Positions 33,042 to 41,408 of a stretch of 64,000 nucleotides of DNA are shown in pieces (position 1 is the first letter of the stretch; each line of letters begins with the position of its first letter). Location of the stretch: the NCBI RefSeq assembly GCF_003386165.1, contig NZ_QRDV01000003.1:124001-188000 (forward strand), given 5' to 3'. A program made the translations under genes and the position numbers. This stretch comes from Winogradskyella eximia (GTDB lineage Bacteria > Bacteroidota > Bacteroidia > Flavobacteriales > Flavobacteriaceae). Below the pieces are notes generated by a model, which made no database searches, was not told the origin of the DNA, and was given only the letters and a program-made list of their open reading frames with translations.

Positions 33042-33742
33042 CCATAGAAAATCTACATAAAAAATTCGGGAAAAACCAAGTGCTAAGCGGTGTTGACCTC
33101 AACATTAGCGAAGGCGGAATTTTCGCCGTACTTGGACCTAATGGTTCAGGTAAAACCACTTTGATAAAATCGGTTTTGGGTATGGTAATTCCAGATAAAG
33201 GAAACATCACTGTACTTGGCGAAAACATTAAAAAGAATTCTGAATACAGACATAAAATTGATTATTTACCGCAAATAGCCAACTTTCCGAGTAACCTACG
33301 TGTTAAAGAATTAATCAAAATGATTAAGGATTTACGTAAACCAACCAATGAAGATGAACGCTTAATTGAGCTTTTTAGATTAGAACCTTTTTTAGACAAA
33401 AAATTAGGTAATCTTTCCGGTGGAACTAAGCAAAAAGTGAATCTCGTTTTAACTTTTATGTTTGATAGTCCGTTAATTATTTTAGACGAACCAACCACAG
33501 GTTTAGACCCAATTTCACTCATTAGATTAAAAGATTTAATTAAAGCAGAAAAAGCCAAAGGAAAAACAGTTCTTATTACCTCGCACATCATGAGTTTTGT
33601 TGAAGAAATTTCAGATGAAATTGTATTTATCCTAGAAGGTAAAATTTATTTTAAAGGCTCTATTCAAAAATTAAAAACCAAGACCAATCAACCCGATTTT
33701 GAACATGCGATTGCGTCTATATTAACCGATAACCATGCTTAA
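33035..33742 (+). CDS. nosF: NosF ABC transporter ATP-binding protein
   Basis: 235 aa. Walker A GPNGSGKTT near residue 34, Q-loop LPQIAN, signature LSGGTKQK near 130, Walker B LIILDEPTTGLDP near 150, and switch His in ITSH. It powers the NosDFY machinery for NosZ copper-sulfide cluster assembly. It overlaps nosD by 7 nt and nosY by 8 nt. Confidence 0.94.
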   Translation: MVTIENLHKKFGKNQVLSGVDLNISEGGIFAVLGPNGSGKTTLIKSVLGMVIPDKGNITVLGENIKKNSEYRHKIDYLPQIANFPSNLRVKELIKMIKDLRKPTNEDERLIELFRLEPFLDKKLGNLSGGTKQKVNLVLTFMFDSPLIILDEPTTGLDPISLIRLKDLIKAEKAKGKTVLITSHIMSFVEEISDEIVFILEGKIYFKGSIQKLKTKTNQPDFEHAIASILTDNHA

Positions 33743-34517
33743 GATATTAAAATATAGTTTTTACGACCTTATGCGTAGTCGCTGGAGTTACGTGTATTTC
33801 GCCTTTTATTTACTATTAGGTGTTGTCTTGTTGTTTTTGAATAACGATTTATCAAAAGCAGTTATTACTTTAATGAATGTCATCATCGTTTTAGTACCAT
33901 TAATAGGCACCATTTTTGGCGTTATGTATTATTATAATTCACAAGAATTTACCGAGCTACTTTTAGCACAACCCATTAAACGTTCGTCCATATTCTTAGG
34001 ACAATATTTAGGTGTTGCCTTATCATTATCTATGAGTTTAATTTTAGGGTTAGGCATCCCGTTTGTGTTTTATGGTTTATTTGAAAGCAGTGCCATTTGG
34101 GACTTTTCACTGTTACTAATTACAGGTACATTTTTAACCTTAATTTTTACCGCTTTAGCGTTCAATATTGCATTATCTAATGAAAATAAAATTAAAGGCT
34201 TTGGTTATGCCATCTTACTTTGGTTGTTTTTGGCCGTTATTTATGATGGACTCTTTTTAATGACACTAATTTTATTTGAAGATTACCCACTAGATAAAGT
34301 ATCGCTTATTGGCACTATGCTTAATCCTATAGATTTATCTAGAACACTTATTCTTTTAAAACTAGACATTTCAGCCTTATTAGGTTATACTGGTGCTGTT
34401 TTCAAACAATTTTTCGGAACAAGTTTTGGTTTAATCGTATCTTTCGTAATGCTTACCATTTGGGTTGTGATGCCTGTTTTACGCATCGTATTCAAATCAA
34501 AGAAAAAAGATTTTTAG
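33735..34517 (+). CDS. nosY: NosY ABC transporter permease
   Basis: 260 aa with six membrane helices (about 18-38, 52-72, 100-125, 132-155, 165-190 and 230-252), the ABC-2 permease topology of NosY. Coupled to nosF by an 8-nt overlap. It completes the NosDFY complex. No nosR, nosX, nosG or nosH lies in the window, the usual slim flavobacterial form of the cluster. Confidence 0.92.
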   Translation: MLKILKYSFYDLMRSRWSYVYFAFYLLLGVVLLFLNNDLSKAVITLMNVIIVLVPLIGTIFGVMYYYNSQEFTELLLAQPIKRSSIFLGQYLGVALSLSMSLILGLGIPFVFYGLFESSAIWDFSLLLITGTFLTLIFTALAFNIALSNENKIKGFGYAILLWLFLAVIYDGLFLMTLILFEDYPLDKVSLIGTMLNPIDLSRTLILLKLDISALLGYTGAVFKQFFGTSFGLIVSFVMLTIWVVMPVLRIVFKSKKKDF

Positions 34518-34547
34518 TCAATAATTAGTATCTCAATATTTAGAATC

Positions 34548-34973
34548 ATGACAATAAAATATGTAATAATCACGTTGCTATTAGCATTAACTTTTGGTTG
34601 TAAAAACGAAACTGTTAAGCCTGAAATACATTCAGCAATTCAACTAGAAGGTTTAGCACTCAACAATAACGAAAAGTGGATTGCTAATGAAGAAACTCAT
34701 ATTGGCATGAAGCGTATTGATTCTATTTTAAAGAATAATACTTCAACAAGTGGAAAAGTATTAGGCGACGTACTTTCAAAACAAACAAGCTATATTATAA
34801 AAAGCTGCGATATGGAAGGTGAAGCGCACGACCAGCTTCATGTGGTACTCGTTCCTATTTTAGAAGAAATTACAGATATAAAAGATGTAGAAAACACTTC
34901 AGAATTAGAGAAAAAAGTGACAAATTTGCAACGCTTAACAGCCACTTATTTTGAATATTTTAAGATTAACTGA
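34548..34973 (+). CDS. Small lipoprotein after nosY
   Basis: 141 aa. Lipoprotein signal ending LTFGCKNE. The mature part is helical with GMKRIDSILKNN, SCDMEGEAHDQLHVVLVPIL and a C-terminal FEYFKIN. The single C-D-M and H-x4-H residues could bind metal or heme, but no family is recognised. It begins 30 nt after nosY and is probably in the same transcript. The TGA stop is the first part of the Crp/Fnr-like box of the next unit. Confidence 0.75.
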   Translation: MTIKYVIITLLLALTFGCKNETVKPEIHSAIQLEGLALNNNEKWIANEETHIGMKRIDSILKNNTSTSGKVLGDVLSKQTSYIIKSCDMEGEAHDQLHVVLVPILEEITDIKDVENTSELEKKVTNLQRLTATYFEYFKIN

Positions 34974-35005
34974 TAAAAATCATTTAATTAAGGACAAAAT
35001 AGTCC
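34971..35005 (+). promoter_or_regulatory. Crp/Fnr-like box and Rrf2-type operator before the copper genes
   Basis: TGATAAAAATCA (34971-34982) has the TGAT-N4-ATCA form, and GGACAAAATAGTCC (34992-35005) is the second copy of the palindrome seen before the nos operon. The start codon follows at 35018, so the palindrome would cover the core promoter, as a repressor site should. Confidence 0.5.
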
Positions 35006-35017
35006 GAATTTAGCAAT

Positions 35018-35416
35018 ATGATATTAAAGGTTATATATAAAGCCATTGCCTTGTTTTTAACGTTCGTTTTATTAGCGAACAATATTAACAACGTGGTTAT
35101 TGTAGCCGATTTTGTGGTGAACCAAGATTTTATTGCTAAAACGCTTTGTATTCAAAAAGACGACCAAAAAGGTTGTAATGGTAAATGTCATTTAGCAAAG
35201 CAACTCGCACAGAGTAACACAGATTCGAGCTCGGACGCACCATTACCATCCACTGACAGAACGCGCTTAGACGTTTTTGTTATTTATGAAACTGCAAACC
35301 ACACCATTGATAATTTCAATCAATTATCAAGATTCCAAAACAATTCACATTACAGAATAAAACAACCTGTTTCTGGCTTTTATTCTATCCATACGCCTCC
35401 ACCAGATTTAAGTTAA
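35018..35416 (+). CDS. Small CNGKC-motif membrane-associated protein
   Basis: 132 aa. A hydrophobic N-terminal segment (residues 8-30) is followed by CIQKDDQKGCNGKCHLAKQL near 44-63, and the C-terminal half is polar and low in structure. The CxGKCxLxKxL pattern is one I have seen in small Bacteroidota proteins near metal-related TonB receptors. Cysteines and the neighbours point to copper. It is the first gene of the block 35018-38499. Function not established. Confidence 0.7.
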   Translation: MILKVIYKAIALFLTFVLLANNINNVVIVADFVVNQDFIAKTLCIQKDDQKGCNGKCHLAKQLAQSNTDSSSDAPLPSTDRTRLDVFVIYETANHTIDNFNQLSRFQNNSHYRIKQPVSGFYSIHTPPPDLS

Positions 35417-35515
35417 TTTTTTTTGAAGCTCTACTTAGGGCAAACTTCTATTTTTTGAAACCAAATCGGCTTCAAACAGGATAATTACATTTAAAAATAA
35501 CTTAAACACTTTAAA

Positions 35516-36361
35516 ATGAAACTTAAATATTTATTACCAATCGCATTTATTGCGCTATTCTTTTCATGTTCAACAGACGACGACGATAACACAACAATAG
35601 TTAATGAAGTTGAAGGATTAGAACTTATTCAAACCATTGTTAATGGCAACGAAACTATAGAGCTTTACAACGAGAAAGGTCTATTTGAAACTGGCTATAA
35701 TATGATTAGTCTTAGAATTAAAGACAACACAACAGATAGCTATATTGAAGATGCTACCCTTTCTTGGATGCCAATGATGCAAATGCCAACTATGGAACAT
35801 TCTTCGCCTAAATCTACAATTTCAAAAGCTTTAGGAAAAGATACCGTTTATGAAGGTTTTATCATCTACCAAATGACAAATACAGATGGTTCTGGTTGGT
35901 CATTAACTTTAAACTATAATATAGATGGTACAGATTATTCAGTTACTGAAACTATCTCTGTAATGCAATATGAAAACCAAAACACAGCAACTTTTATGGG
36001 TAGCGATGGCACCAATTATATCCTTGCGCTCATTGAACCAAAAGACCCAAGTATTGCTGTAAACGAAATGAAAGTTGGTTTGTTTAAAATGGAAAACATG
36101 ATGACGTTTCCTGTTGTAGAAGATTATACTATCGCTTTAGATCCACGTATGCCAGGTATGGGAAATCATACATCACCTAACAATACAGATTTAACGTATA
36201 ATAATGCTGATAATTTCTATTATGCCGATTTATCATTAACAATGACAGGTTATTGGAAACTAAACCTAAAGTTAATGAACACTAATGATGATGTTTTAAA
36301 AGGCGAAGACGTTACCGATGAAAACGAAGCGAGTAGCTTGTATTTAGAACTGGAATTTTAA
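35516..36361 (+). CDS. Met/His-rich lipoprotein, probable copper binding
   Basis: 281 aa. Lipoprotein signal ending ALFFSCSTDDDDN. Two beta-rich repeats resemble the YtkA/FixH-like fold, each with a methionine cluster: WMPMMQMPTMEH near residue 84 and DPRMPGMGNH near 217. Met/His clusters like these bind Cu(I) in other proteins. It lies between the CNGKC protein and the OprC/NosA-like receptor, so a role in passing copper to or from the receptor is likely. Confidence 0.65.
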   Translation: MKLKYLLPIAFIALFFSCSTDDDDNTTIVNEVEGLELIQTIVNGNETIELYNEKGLFETGYNMISLRIKDNTTDSYIEDATLSWMPMMQMPTMEHSSPKSTISKALGKDTVYEGFIIYQMTNTDGSGWSLTLNYNIDGTDYSVTETISVMQYENQNTATFMGSDGTNYILALIEPKDPSIAVNEMKVGLFKMENMMTFPVVEDYTIALDPRMPGMGNHTSPNNTDLTYNNADNFYYADLSLTMTGYWKLNLKLMNTNDDVLKGEDVTDENEASSLYLELEF

Positions 36362-36374
36362 TTTATTCCTTACT

Positions 36375-36458
36375 GTCATTCAGAACGAGGCACGAAGTGA
36401 AGAATCCCAACTTTAATAGTGGTTGTGATTCTTCAGTTTCGCCTCTAACGTCTATGAC
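36375..36458 (+). repeat. REP-like imperfect inverted repeat
   Basis: An 84-nt imperfect palindrome: GTCAT (36375-36379) pairs with ATGAC (36454-36458), and 36387-36406 (GAGGC...GAAGAATC) pairs with 36427-36445 (GATTCTTC...GCCTC). The GC content is higher than that of its surroundings. It resembles the TCATTC...GAAGAATC dispersed intergenic repeats of flavobacteria. Only one copy is in this window. Confidence 0.55.
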
Positions 36459-36498
36459 ACCTTTTACCCCTTTATTTTAAACACTAAAATTTTTAGCT

Positions 36499-38499
36499 AT
36501 GAAAACGCTAATAACAGTCATTCTATGTCTGCTATTGTCTTCTTTAGGATTTGCCCAAGACAACAATAAAGAGACAAAAAAAGACACTACAAAATTAGAA
36601 GAAGTCCTCGTGCTTTCAAGACGCAAATTAAGCAATCACAGACAAGAAAAAACACTGTCTAGCATTGATGATTATCTCGAAAAATCTAATAAAGTAACCA
36701 TGATAAAACGTGGTAATTACGCTTGGGAACCAACCATAAACAACATGACGAGTGAGCGTTTAGTGGTGACTATCGATGGTATGCAAATTTTTGGTGCCTG
36801 TACAGATAAAATGGACCCAATAACGTCTTACGTTGATGTTTCTAATCTCGAAAAAGTAACTATTGGTTCTGGTCAAGAAGGCACAGAAAACGGACATTCA
36901 ATTGGTGGTGGCATTGATTTAAAATTACCATCCTCTAAATTTAATGGTTCTGGTTTTAAATCTGGATTAGACTTAGGTTATGAAACTAACGGCAACTATA
37001 AAGCAACAGGACTAGATTTAGAATACACAGGCAATAAATTCTTTATTAGCGCTGACGGTATTTATAGAAAATCTGATAATTATGATGCAGGTGGCAATGA
37101 AGAAATCTTATATTCTCAATTCGAAAAGTATAATATCTCGTTAAAAACGGGCTACAAGTTTTCAGAAACGCAAAGCATAGATGCCAATGTTATTTATGAT
37201 AAAGCTACAGATGTAGGATATCCTGCTTTGCCAATGGATGTTTCTTTAGCTGAAGCTTTAATTGCATCCCTAACGCACTACTACAAACCAGAAGATAAAG
37301 CCTTAAAATCTTTAGAAACCAAATTGTATTTTAATACCATAACTCATATTATGGATGATACTAAGCGACCTGTTGTTGCTATAAGAATGGACATGCCTGG
37401 TTGGAGTGATACGTATGGATTTTACAGTAAAGCCGAACTGATGAAAAACAAACATCATTTCACACTTAATCTTAATGGATTCTATAATAAATCACTTGCA
37501 GAAATGACTATGTTTTCTAATAATCCAAGTGAACCAGACATGTTTATGTACACTTGGCCAGATATTAGAACCCTATATTCTGGTATTTTTATTAAAGATG
37601 ATTTTCATTTTAGTACCCATGAAACACTGGCATCTTCTATACGCTTAGGCTATCACAATAACAAAATAGCAAAAGAAGTTGGTGTACAAAGTCTTCAAAT
37701 TTTTCATGATACTGTAGACGAACAAAACAATAGGTTTTTGGTGAGTTTAGCATCTACATATCAACTTAAAAAAGAGAATTATAATCTATCTGTTGGTATA
37801 GGTTATGGCGAACGCGCACCTTCTGTTAGTGAAGGTTATGGCTTTTTCTTATTCAACAGTTTTGATAATTACGATTATATAGGCAATCCAAATTTAAAGG
37901 ACGAAAAAGCTTTAGAAGCCAACTTCAGCTTTAAACAAAAATTCAATGATTTTGAAATTGGTTTAGAATCATCCTATTTCCATATTATGGATTATATTAT
38001 TGGTGAGATTGCGCCAGACGTAAGCTCAATGACTATTGGTGCAAATGGTGTACGTGTTTATACAGCATTAGACCATGCCTCTATTTTTAATACGTATGTA
38101 AATAGTAGTTATAAACTATCGGAACGTTTTGCAATCAACGGAACGGTTGGTTACAATTATGGAAAAGGGAATGATGGTGAAAATTTACCACTCATAAAAC
38201 CGTTTTCTTACTTTGCTGAATTCAACTACAATACACCTAAATTTAACGCTGCATTGCAATTAGATGGTAACGGAAACCAAAGTAATTATAGTAGCAAGTA
38301 TGGTGAAAATGAAACTGCTGATTATGCGATTCTAAATCTTAATTTAGGAAACGTTTTCCATAATAAACTCGGAAAAACAGTATTAAAATATGGTATTGAA
38401 AACATATTAGACACTAAATATTCTACCTATGCAGATTGGAATAACTTCCCGAGACAAGGACGTAATTTTTATGTGAATTTATCTTTTGTGTTTCCATAG
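36499..38499 (+). CDS. TonB-dependent receptor, OprC/NosA-like copper importer
   Basis: 666 aa with signal peptide ending LGFAQ. The plug domain (about residues 55-150) has YAWEPTINNMTSERLVVTIDG and GACTDKMDPITSYVDVSNLE near 97-116. This C...MDP region is the conserved segment of the OprC/NosA copper receptors. The rest is a 22-strand type barrel ending LSFVFP. NosA supplies copper for N2O reductase in pseudomonads, so its place beside a nos cluster is meaningful. Its stop overlaps the convergent gene by 31 bp. Confidence 0.8.
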   Translation: MKTLITVILCLLLSSLGFAQDNNKETKKDTTKLEEVLVLSRRKLSNHRQEKTLSSIDDYLEKSNKVTMIKRGNYAWEPTINNMTSERLVVTIDGMQIFGACTDKMDPITSYVDVSNLEKVTIGSGQEGTENGHSIGGGIDLKLPSSKFNGSGFKSGLDLGYETNGNYKATGLDLEYTGNKFFISADGIYRKSDNYDAGGNEEILYSQFEKYNISLKTGYKFSETQSIDANVIYDKATDVGYPALPMDVSLAEALIASLTHYYKPEDKALKSLETKLYFNTITHIMDDTKRPVVAIRMDMPGWSDTYGFYSKAELMKNKHHFTLNLNGFYNKSLAEMTMFSNNPSEPDMFMYTWPDIRTLYSGIFIKDDFHFSTHETLASSIRLGYHNNKIAKEVGVQSLQIFHDTVDEQNNRFLVSLASTYQLKKENYNLSVGIGYGERAPSVSEGYGFFLFNSFDNYDYIGNPNLKDEKALEANFSFKQKFNDFEIGLESSYFHIMDYIIGEIAPDVSSMTIGANGVRVYTALDHASIFNTYVNSSYKLSERFAINGTVGYNYGKGNDGENLPLIKPFSYFAEFNYNTPKFNAALQLDGNGNQSNYSSKYGENETADYAILNLNLGNVFHNKLGKTVLKYGIENILDTKYSTYADWNNFPRQGRNFYVNLSFVFP

Positions 38500-39665
38500 A
38501 TATTAAATAAAATGAAGCCGATTCCTAAAGGCAAAAAGACACTAAACAGAAATAGTAGCAGATAATAATTAGGAAGTATGCCTATACCATAAAAGAACAT
38601 TATTCCTTGAATTAATAATAATATTTCGGTTAAAAGAAATCCTAAAACAAAGCTATATATGCCAACAGTTAGGCTTTTAGAATTCGTTACCAAACCACTT
38701 TTTAAGATAAAAGCAAATAGAAATCCTGAAATAACACCGAGCATTAATAAATGAATAAAACCAATTACAAAATTGCGATGCTCATAAACAACTGCCGAAA
38801 ACTCAGGTAAAATGGAAAGGGATTGAAACACTACTTTTAAGACAAAACAAACAAGCGCAAACATGAACATATGCTTCATAAGTTTATGTGCATTAGTCAT
38901 CAAAACCTCTAATTTAGGTTTTAGAAGTTGAATGAATTTATATAGCATTACAACTTGAAGCAGCACACCTAATCCATTAATAAATAGTAACGATTGATGT
39001 GGTAAAAACCATTGTATGGGTAATGCAAAGGTTAATACCATCGAGACTATTAATAATGTAAAAAAATGTCTGAATTGTTTAGAATCTTCAACCTTTAAAA
39101 GATGAAAAAAGACAGCAACCACAGCTATTAAAAACCAACCATTAAACTGAAAATGTAAAAAGAACTGAATCGCAATTTGATAAAACGCAGAAGCTTGTCC
39201 AAGCATTGCAACTGCAGGACCTAAACACCAAACACCTATAGTAGAAACCACCATAAAAATGAGTGACGTTTTTAATAGTTTTTCACTTACTACAGAATTG
39301 GTTTTATGATGTTTAAAAATGAGATAAACAAAGTAGTAACTACAAAAAATATGCAGTGTAGAAAAGGAAATAGAAATAGCAGCATAACCTTGAAACGGAA
39401 AACTGAGCATCATACCAACCACAGCAAATTCCGTTAACCAAAATAATCGATTGAAAACTTTAGGTTGCTTTGGAATAAAGTAATGTACAAATAGCGTATA
39501 TAACATTAAATAAACCCAGCCCAACATAGCAACATGAGAATGTGCGTGTGTTAGAAATCTGTAATTTAAACCAATGGCTTCAAGAGATGAAAAGCGTAAT
39601 GCCAAACCCATTAACGCAGCAATGAGAAAATTAATTAAACATATTACTACTAACTTTTTTGGCAT
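38469..39665 (-). CDS. Polytopic His-rich membrane protein downstream of ric
   Basis: 398 aa, about 12 membrane helices. HAHSHVAMLGW near residue 39 and FLHFQFNGWFLIAVVAVFFH near 169 carry conserved histidines in helices, reminiscent of heme-copper oxidase subunit I or NnrS-type heme proteins, but I cannot place it firmly in either. It lies 99 nt after ric on the same strand, in a NO-response setting. A heme-linked NO or copper role is inference. Confidence 0.6.
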   Translation of the reverse strand: MPKKLVVICLINFLIAALMGLALRFSSLEAIGLNYRFLTHAHSHVAMLGWVYLMLYTLFVHYFIPKQPKVFNRLFWLTEFAVVGMMLSFPFQGYAAISISFSTLHIFCSYYFVYLIFKHHKTNSVVSEKLLKTSLIFMVVSTIGVWCLGPAVAMLGQASAFYQIAIQFFLHFQFNGWFLIAVVAVFFHLLKVEDSKQFRHFFTLLIVSMVLTFALPIQWFLPHQSLLFINGLGVLLQVVMLYKFIQLLKPKLEVLMTNAHKLMKHMFMFALVCFVLKVVFQSLSILPEFSAVVYEHRNFVIGFIHLLMLGVISGFLFAFILKSGLVTNSKSLTVGIYSFVLGFLLTEILLLIQGIMFFYGIGILPNYYLLLFLFSVFLPLGIGFILFNIYGNTKDKFT

Positions 39666-39683
39666 CGGTTGAATTTACGAATT

Positions 39684-39713
39684 AGAAAAAGAAAAACCCC
39701 AAAATGTTTAGGG
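39684..39713 (-). terminator. Weak terminator between ric and the membrane protein gene
   Basis: On the minus strand CCCTAAA and TTTTGGG (plus 39697-39713) can pair around a short loop, with one mismatch, followed by TTTTTC TTTTTC. Partial read-through is likely. Confidence 0.35.
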
Positions 39714-39764
39714 AAAACATCTCAGGATTTTTTTTCAAAAGTAGAAACTAATTAGGGATTGCTA

Positions 39765-40496
39765 TTAACCAAATTGTTGTTCTAATTTTATAGCTTTAGG
39801 AAACAATATGTTGTTTTCTAAATGAATATGTAAATGCAAATCTTTTTCAAACTCTTCTAACATAGCATACGTTACTTTATAAGTATTGCAAGCATCTGCT
39901 GGTGGATTGTAATTATCCGTTAATTCTGCTATTTCTCTAAAACGTTGTCCTTCTGTATCGTGTTCTTCCATCATCATTTCAATCGGATTTTCAACAGTTC
40001 CGAATTGTGGTGATTGAATCGCTTCATTTTTTAGAGTAGCGTTTACCATTCTTTTTACAAAAGGAAAAAGAATTAATTCTTCCTTCTTCATATGTGATGC
40101 TAATTCGCCTGCAGAAGCTGTAAACAATTCATTGATTTTAAATAATTCTGGATGACGTTCACCATGCACACGACATAATTTATTTAAAAATTGAAGCAAT
40201 ACAGGAATTTTCTCTTCTACATATCTATGATGCTTCTTTTCTATATACTCAGCTAACAAATCTAATGGCCAAGATTTATAATCAATGCTTTCACCACCTT
40301 TAGAATCTAAAACTTGGTTTAATTCATCTAATAAGATAGTGCTATCAATGCCTTTTTTGTCGCAAGCCTCTTCTACTGTTCTGTTACCATTGCAACAAAA
40401 ATCAATTTTGTATTTAGAAAAGATTGCTGCTGTTCTAAAATCGTCTGCAACATACTGTCCTATTTCTTTTGTTGTATTTTCTTGAAGTGTTTCCAT
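39765..40496 (-). CDS. ric: Iron-sulfur cluster repair di-iron protein (RIC/ScdA/YtfE family)
   Basis: 243 aa. The N-terminal ScdA_N domain contains FCCNGNRTVEEAC near residue 33. The hemerythrin-like C-terminal domain supplies di-iron ligands: HHRYVEEKIP near 83, HGERHPEL near 104, HMKKEELILFPF near 127, EEHDTEGQRF near 166 and HIHLENNILFPK near 219. Repairs Fe-S clusters damaged by nitric oxide or oxidants. It has a GGATAAATTTATCC operator in its promoter, divergent in arrangement from nothing but upstream of the Rrf2 gene on the same strand. Confidence 0.93.
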   Translation of the reverse strand: METLQENTTKEIGQYVADDFRTAAIFSKYKIDFCCNGNRTVEEACDKKGIDSTILLDELNQVLDSKGGESIDYKSWPLDLLAEYIEKKHHRYVEEKIPVLLQFLNKLCRVHGERHPELFKINELFTASAGELASHMKKEELILFPFVKRMVNATLKNEAIQSPQFGTVENPIEMMMEEHDTEGQRFREIAELTDNYNPPADACNTYKVTYAMLEEFEKDLHLHIHLENNILFPKAIKLEQQFG

Positions 40497-40510
40497 ATTA
40501 TAGTTTTATT

Positions 40511-40528
40511 TCGGATAAATTTATCCTA
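40511..40528 (-). promoter_or_regulatory. Rrf2-type operator candidate at the ric promoter
   Basis: TCGGATAAATTTATCCTA with a perfect 14-bp palindrome core, GGATAAATTTATCC (40513-40526), 17 nt before the ric start. On the minus strand it contains TAAATTTA, a near -7 element, so binding would block transcription. Confidence 0.55.
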
Positions 40529-40545
40529 TTTGTATTCAAATTTTT

Positions 40546-40980
40546 TTAGATTTTTAAAAATGATACACCAGATTTAATATCCAACGCTAATTGTTCTAAA
40601 CTTGTATTCTCTAACATCTCTCTCAATTCTTCTCTAACCACTTTAAACTTATCGTGCACAGGACAAGGATGATTTTCATTACAAGTATGTAAGCCTAAAC
40701 CACAACCCTTATAAATATTATCTCCGTCAATAGCATAAACTATTTGTGCTAATTTTATAGTTGCAATTTTATCCTTTTCTATTTCAAAACCACCATAAGC
40801 ACCTCTTATGGATTTAACAACTTGATGTCGCACTAATGCTTGAAGAATTTTAGCAGTAAATGCTTGTGGTGAATCTATCTCTTCTGAGATTTCTTTAGGA
40901 CTTACTCGTTTATTTTCAGACGAGTTTACAGCAATAAAAATTGCGGCCTTAATTCCATATTCACAAGCTTTAGAAAACAT
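40546..40980 (-). CDS. Rrf2-family regulator (NsrR/IscR-like)
   Basis: 144 aa from MFSKACEYGIKAAIFIA; nine more codons are open upstream but this is the family start. The winged helix-turn-helix lies in the N-terminal 80 residues (ISEEIDSPQAFTAKILQALV, GAYGGF). Three cysteines, C93, C100 and C106 (GCGLGLHTCNENHPC), form the Fe-S site. NsrR and IscR of proteobacteria have C-x5-C-x5-C; here the first spacing is six. Its own promoter has a matching operator, and it lies just upstream of ric, so it is a candidate NO sensor for the whole island. Confidence 0.87.
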   Translation of the reverse strand: MFSKACEYGIKAAIFIAVNSSENKRVSPKEISEEIDSPQAFTAKILQALVRHQVVKSIRGAYGGFEIEKDKIATIKLAQIVYAIDGDNIYKGCGLGLHTCNENHPCPVHDKFKVVREELREMLENTSLEQLALDIKSGVSFLKI

Positions 40981-41004
40981 ATAGTTTGAGACTAAATTAG
41001 AATA

Positions 41005-41045
41005 CAAAAGTACTAATAATTTAAATACAAGACAATTTTATCCGA
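41005..41045 (-). promoter_or_regulatory. Promoter and operator of the Rrf2 gene
   Basis: On the minus strand TACTTTTG (plus 41012-41005) is a full -7 element. TCGGATAAAATTGTCT (plus 41045-41030) is the fourth member of the GGAyAAAwTwrTCC set, with one mismatch in the right arm. It covers the -33 region, as expected for autorepression. Confidence 0.5.
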
Positions 41046-41057
41046 TATAATTTATTA

Positions 41058-41408
41058 TTAAGAATATTTAGCTTTATACCAAACCTTTTGCCATTCGCGT
41101 TGCAAAATAATAAAAGTGACATCTTCAGATAATTTTAGAGCATCGCTACCATCTAAACTTCTAACTTTTGCTTCAGAAACATCTACAATATAAAGCAAAT
41201 TAAGATAGTCTGAGAATTTAGAATTTATGAGGTTAAAAACGATTTCTTGTAACACAAATTTTAAACTCGTAGGCAACGTTTCTTCATCAAATTCTAAATC
41301 AATATTAGCGTACAATAAATCTTTATTTAACTGAAGAATTAGTTTTTTATATAAGTTTAGTCCTTCTGCTTCCGAAATTAAATCCTCAAAATTAGATGGT
41401 AAACTCAT
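41058..41408 (-). CDS. Conserved small protein downstream of polyprenyl synthase
   Basis: 116 aa, acidic, with no signal peptide or membrane helix. It reads as a mostly helical cytoplasmic protein (EDLISEAEGLNLYKKLILQL, FVLQEIVFNLINSKF). No family recognised. Its start codon overlaps the stop of the polyprenyl synthase gene by 1 nt, so it is translated with it. Function unknown. Confidence 0.75.
   Translation of the reverse strand: MSLPSNFEDLISEAEGLNLYKKLILQLNKDLLYANIDLEFDEETLPTSLKFVLQEIVFNLINSKFSDYLNLLYIVDVSEAKVRSLDGSDALKLSEDVTFIILQREWQKVWYKAKYS

Noticed and set aside
33262..33591. 109-codon minus-strand frame opposite nosF
   Set aside because: Antisense of Walker and signature motifs; no independent support.
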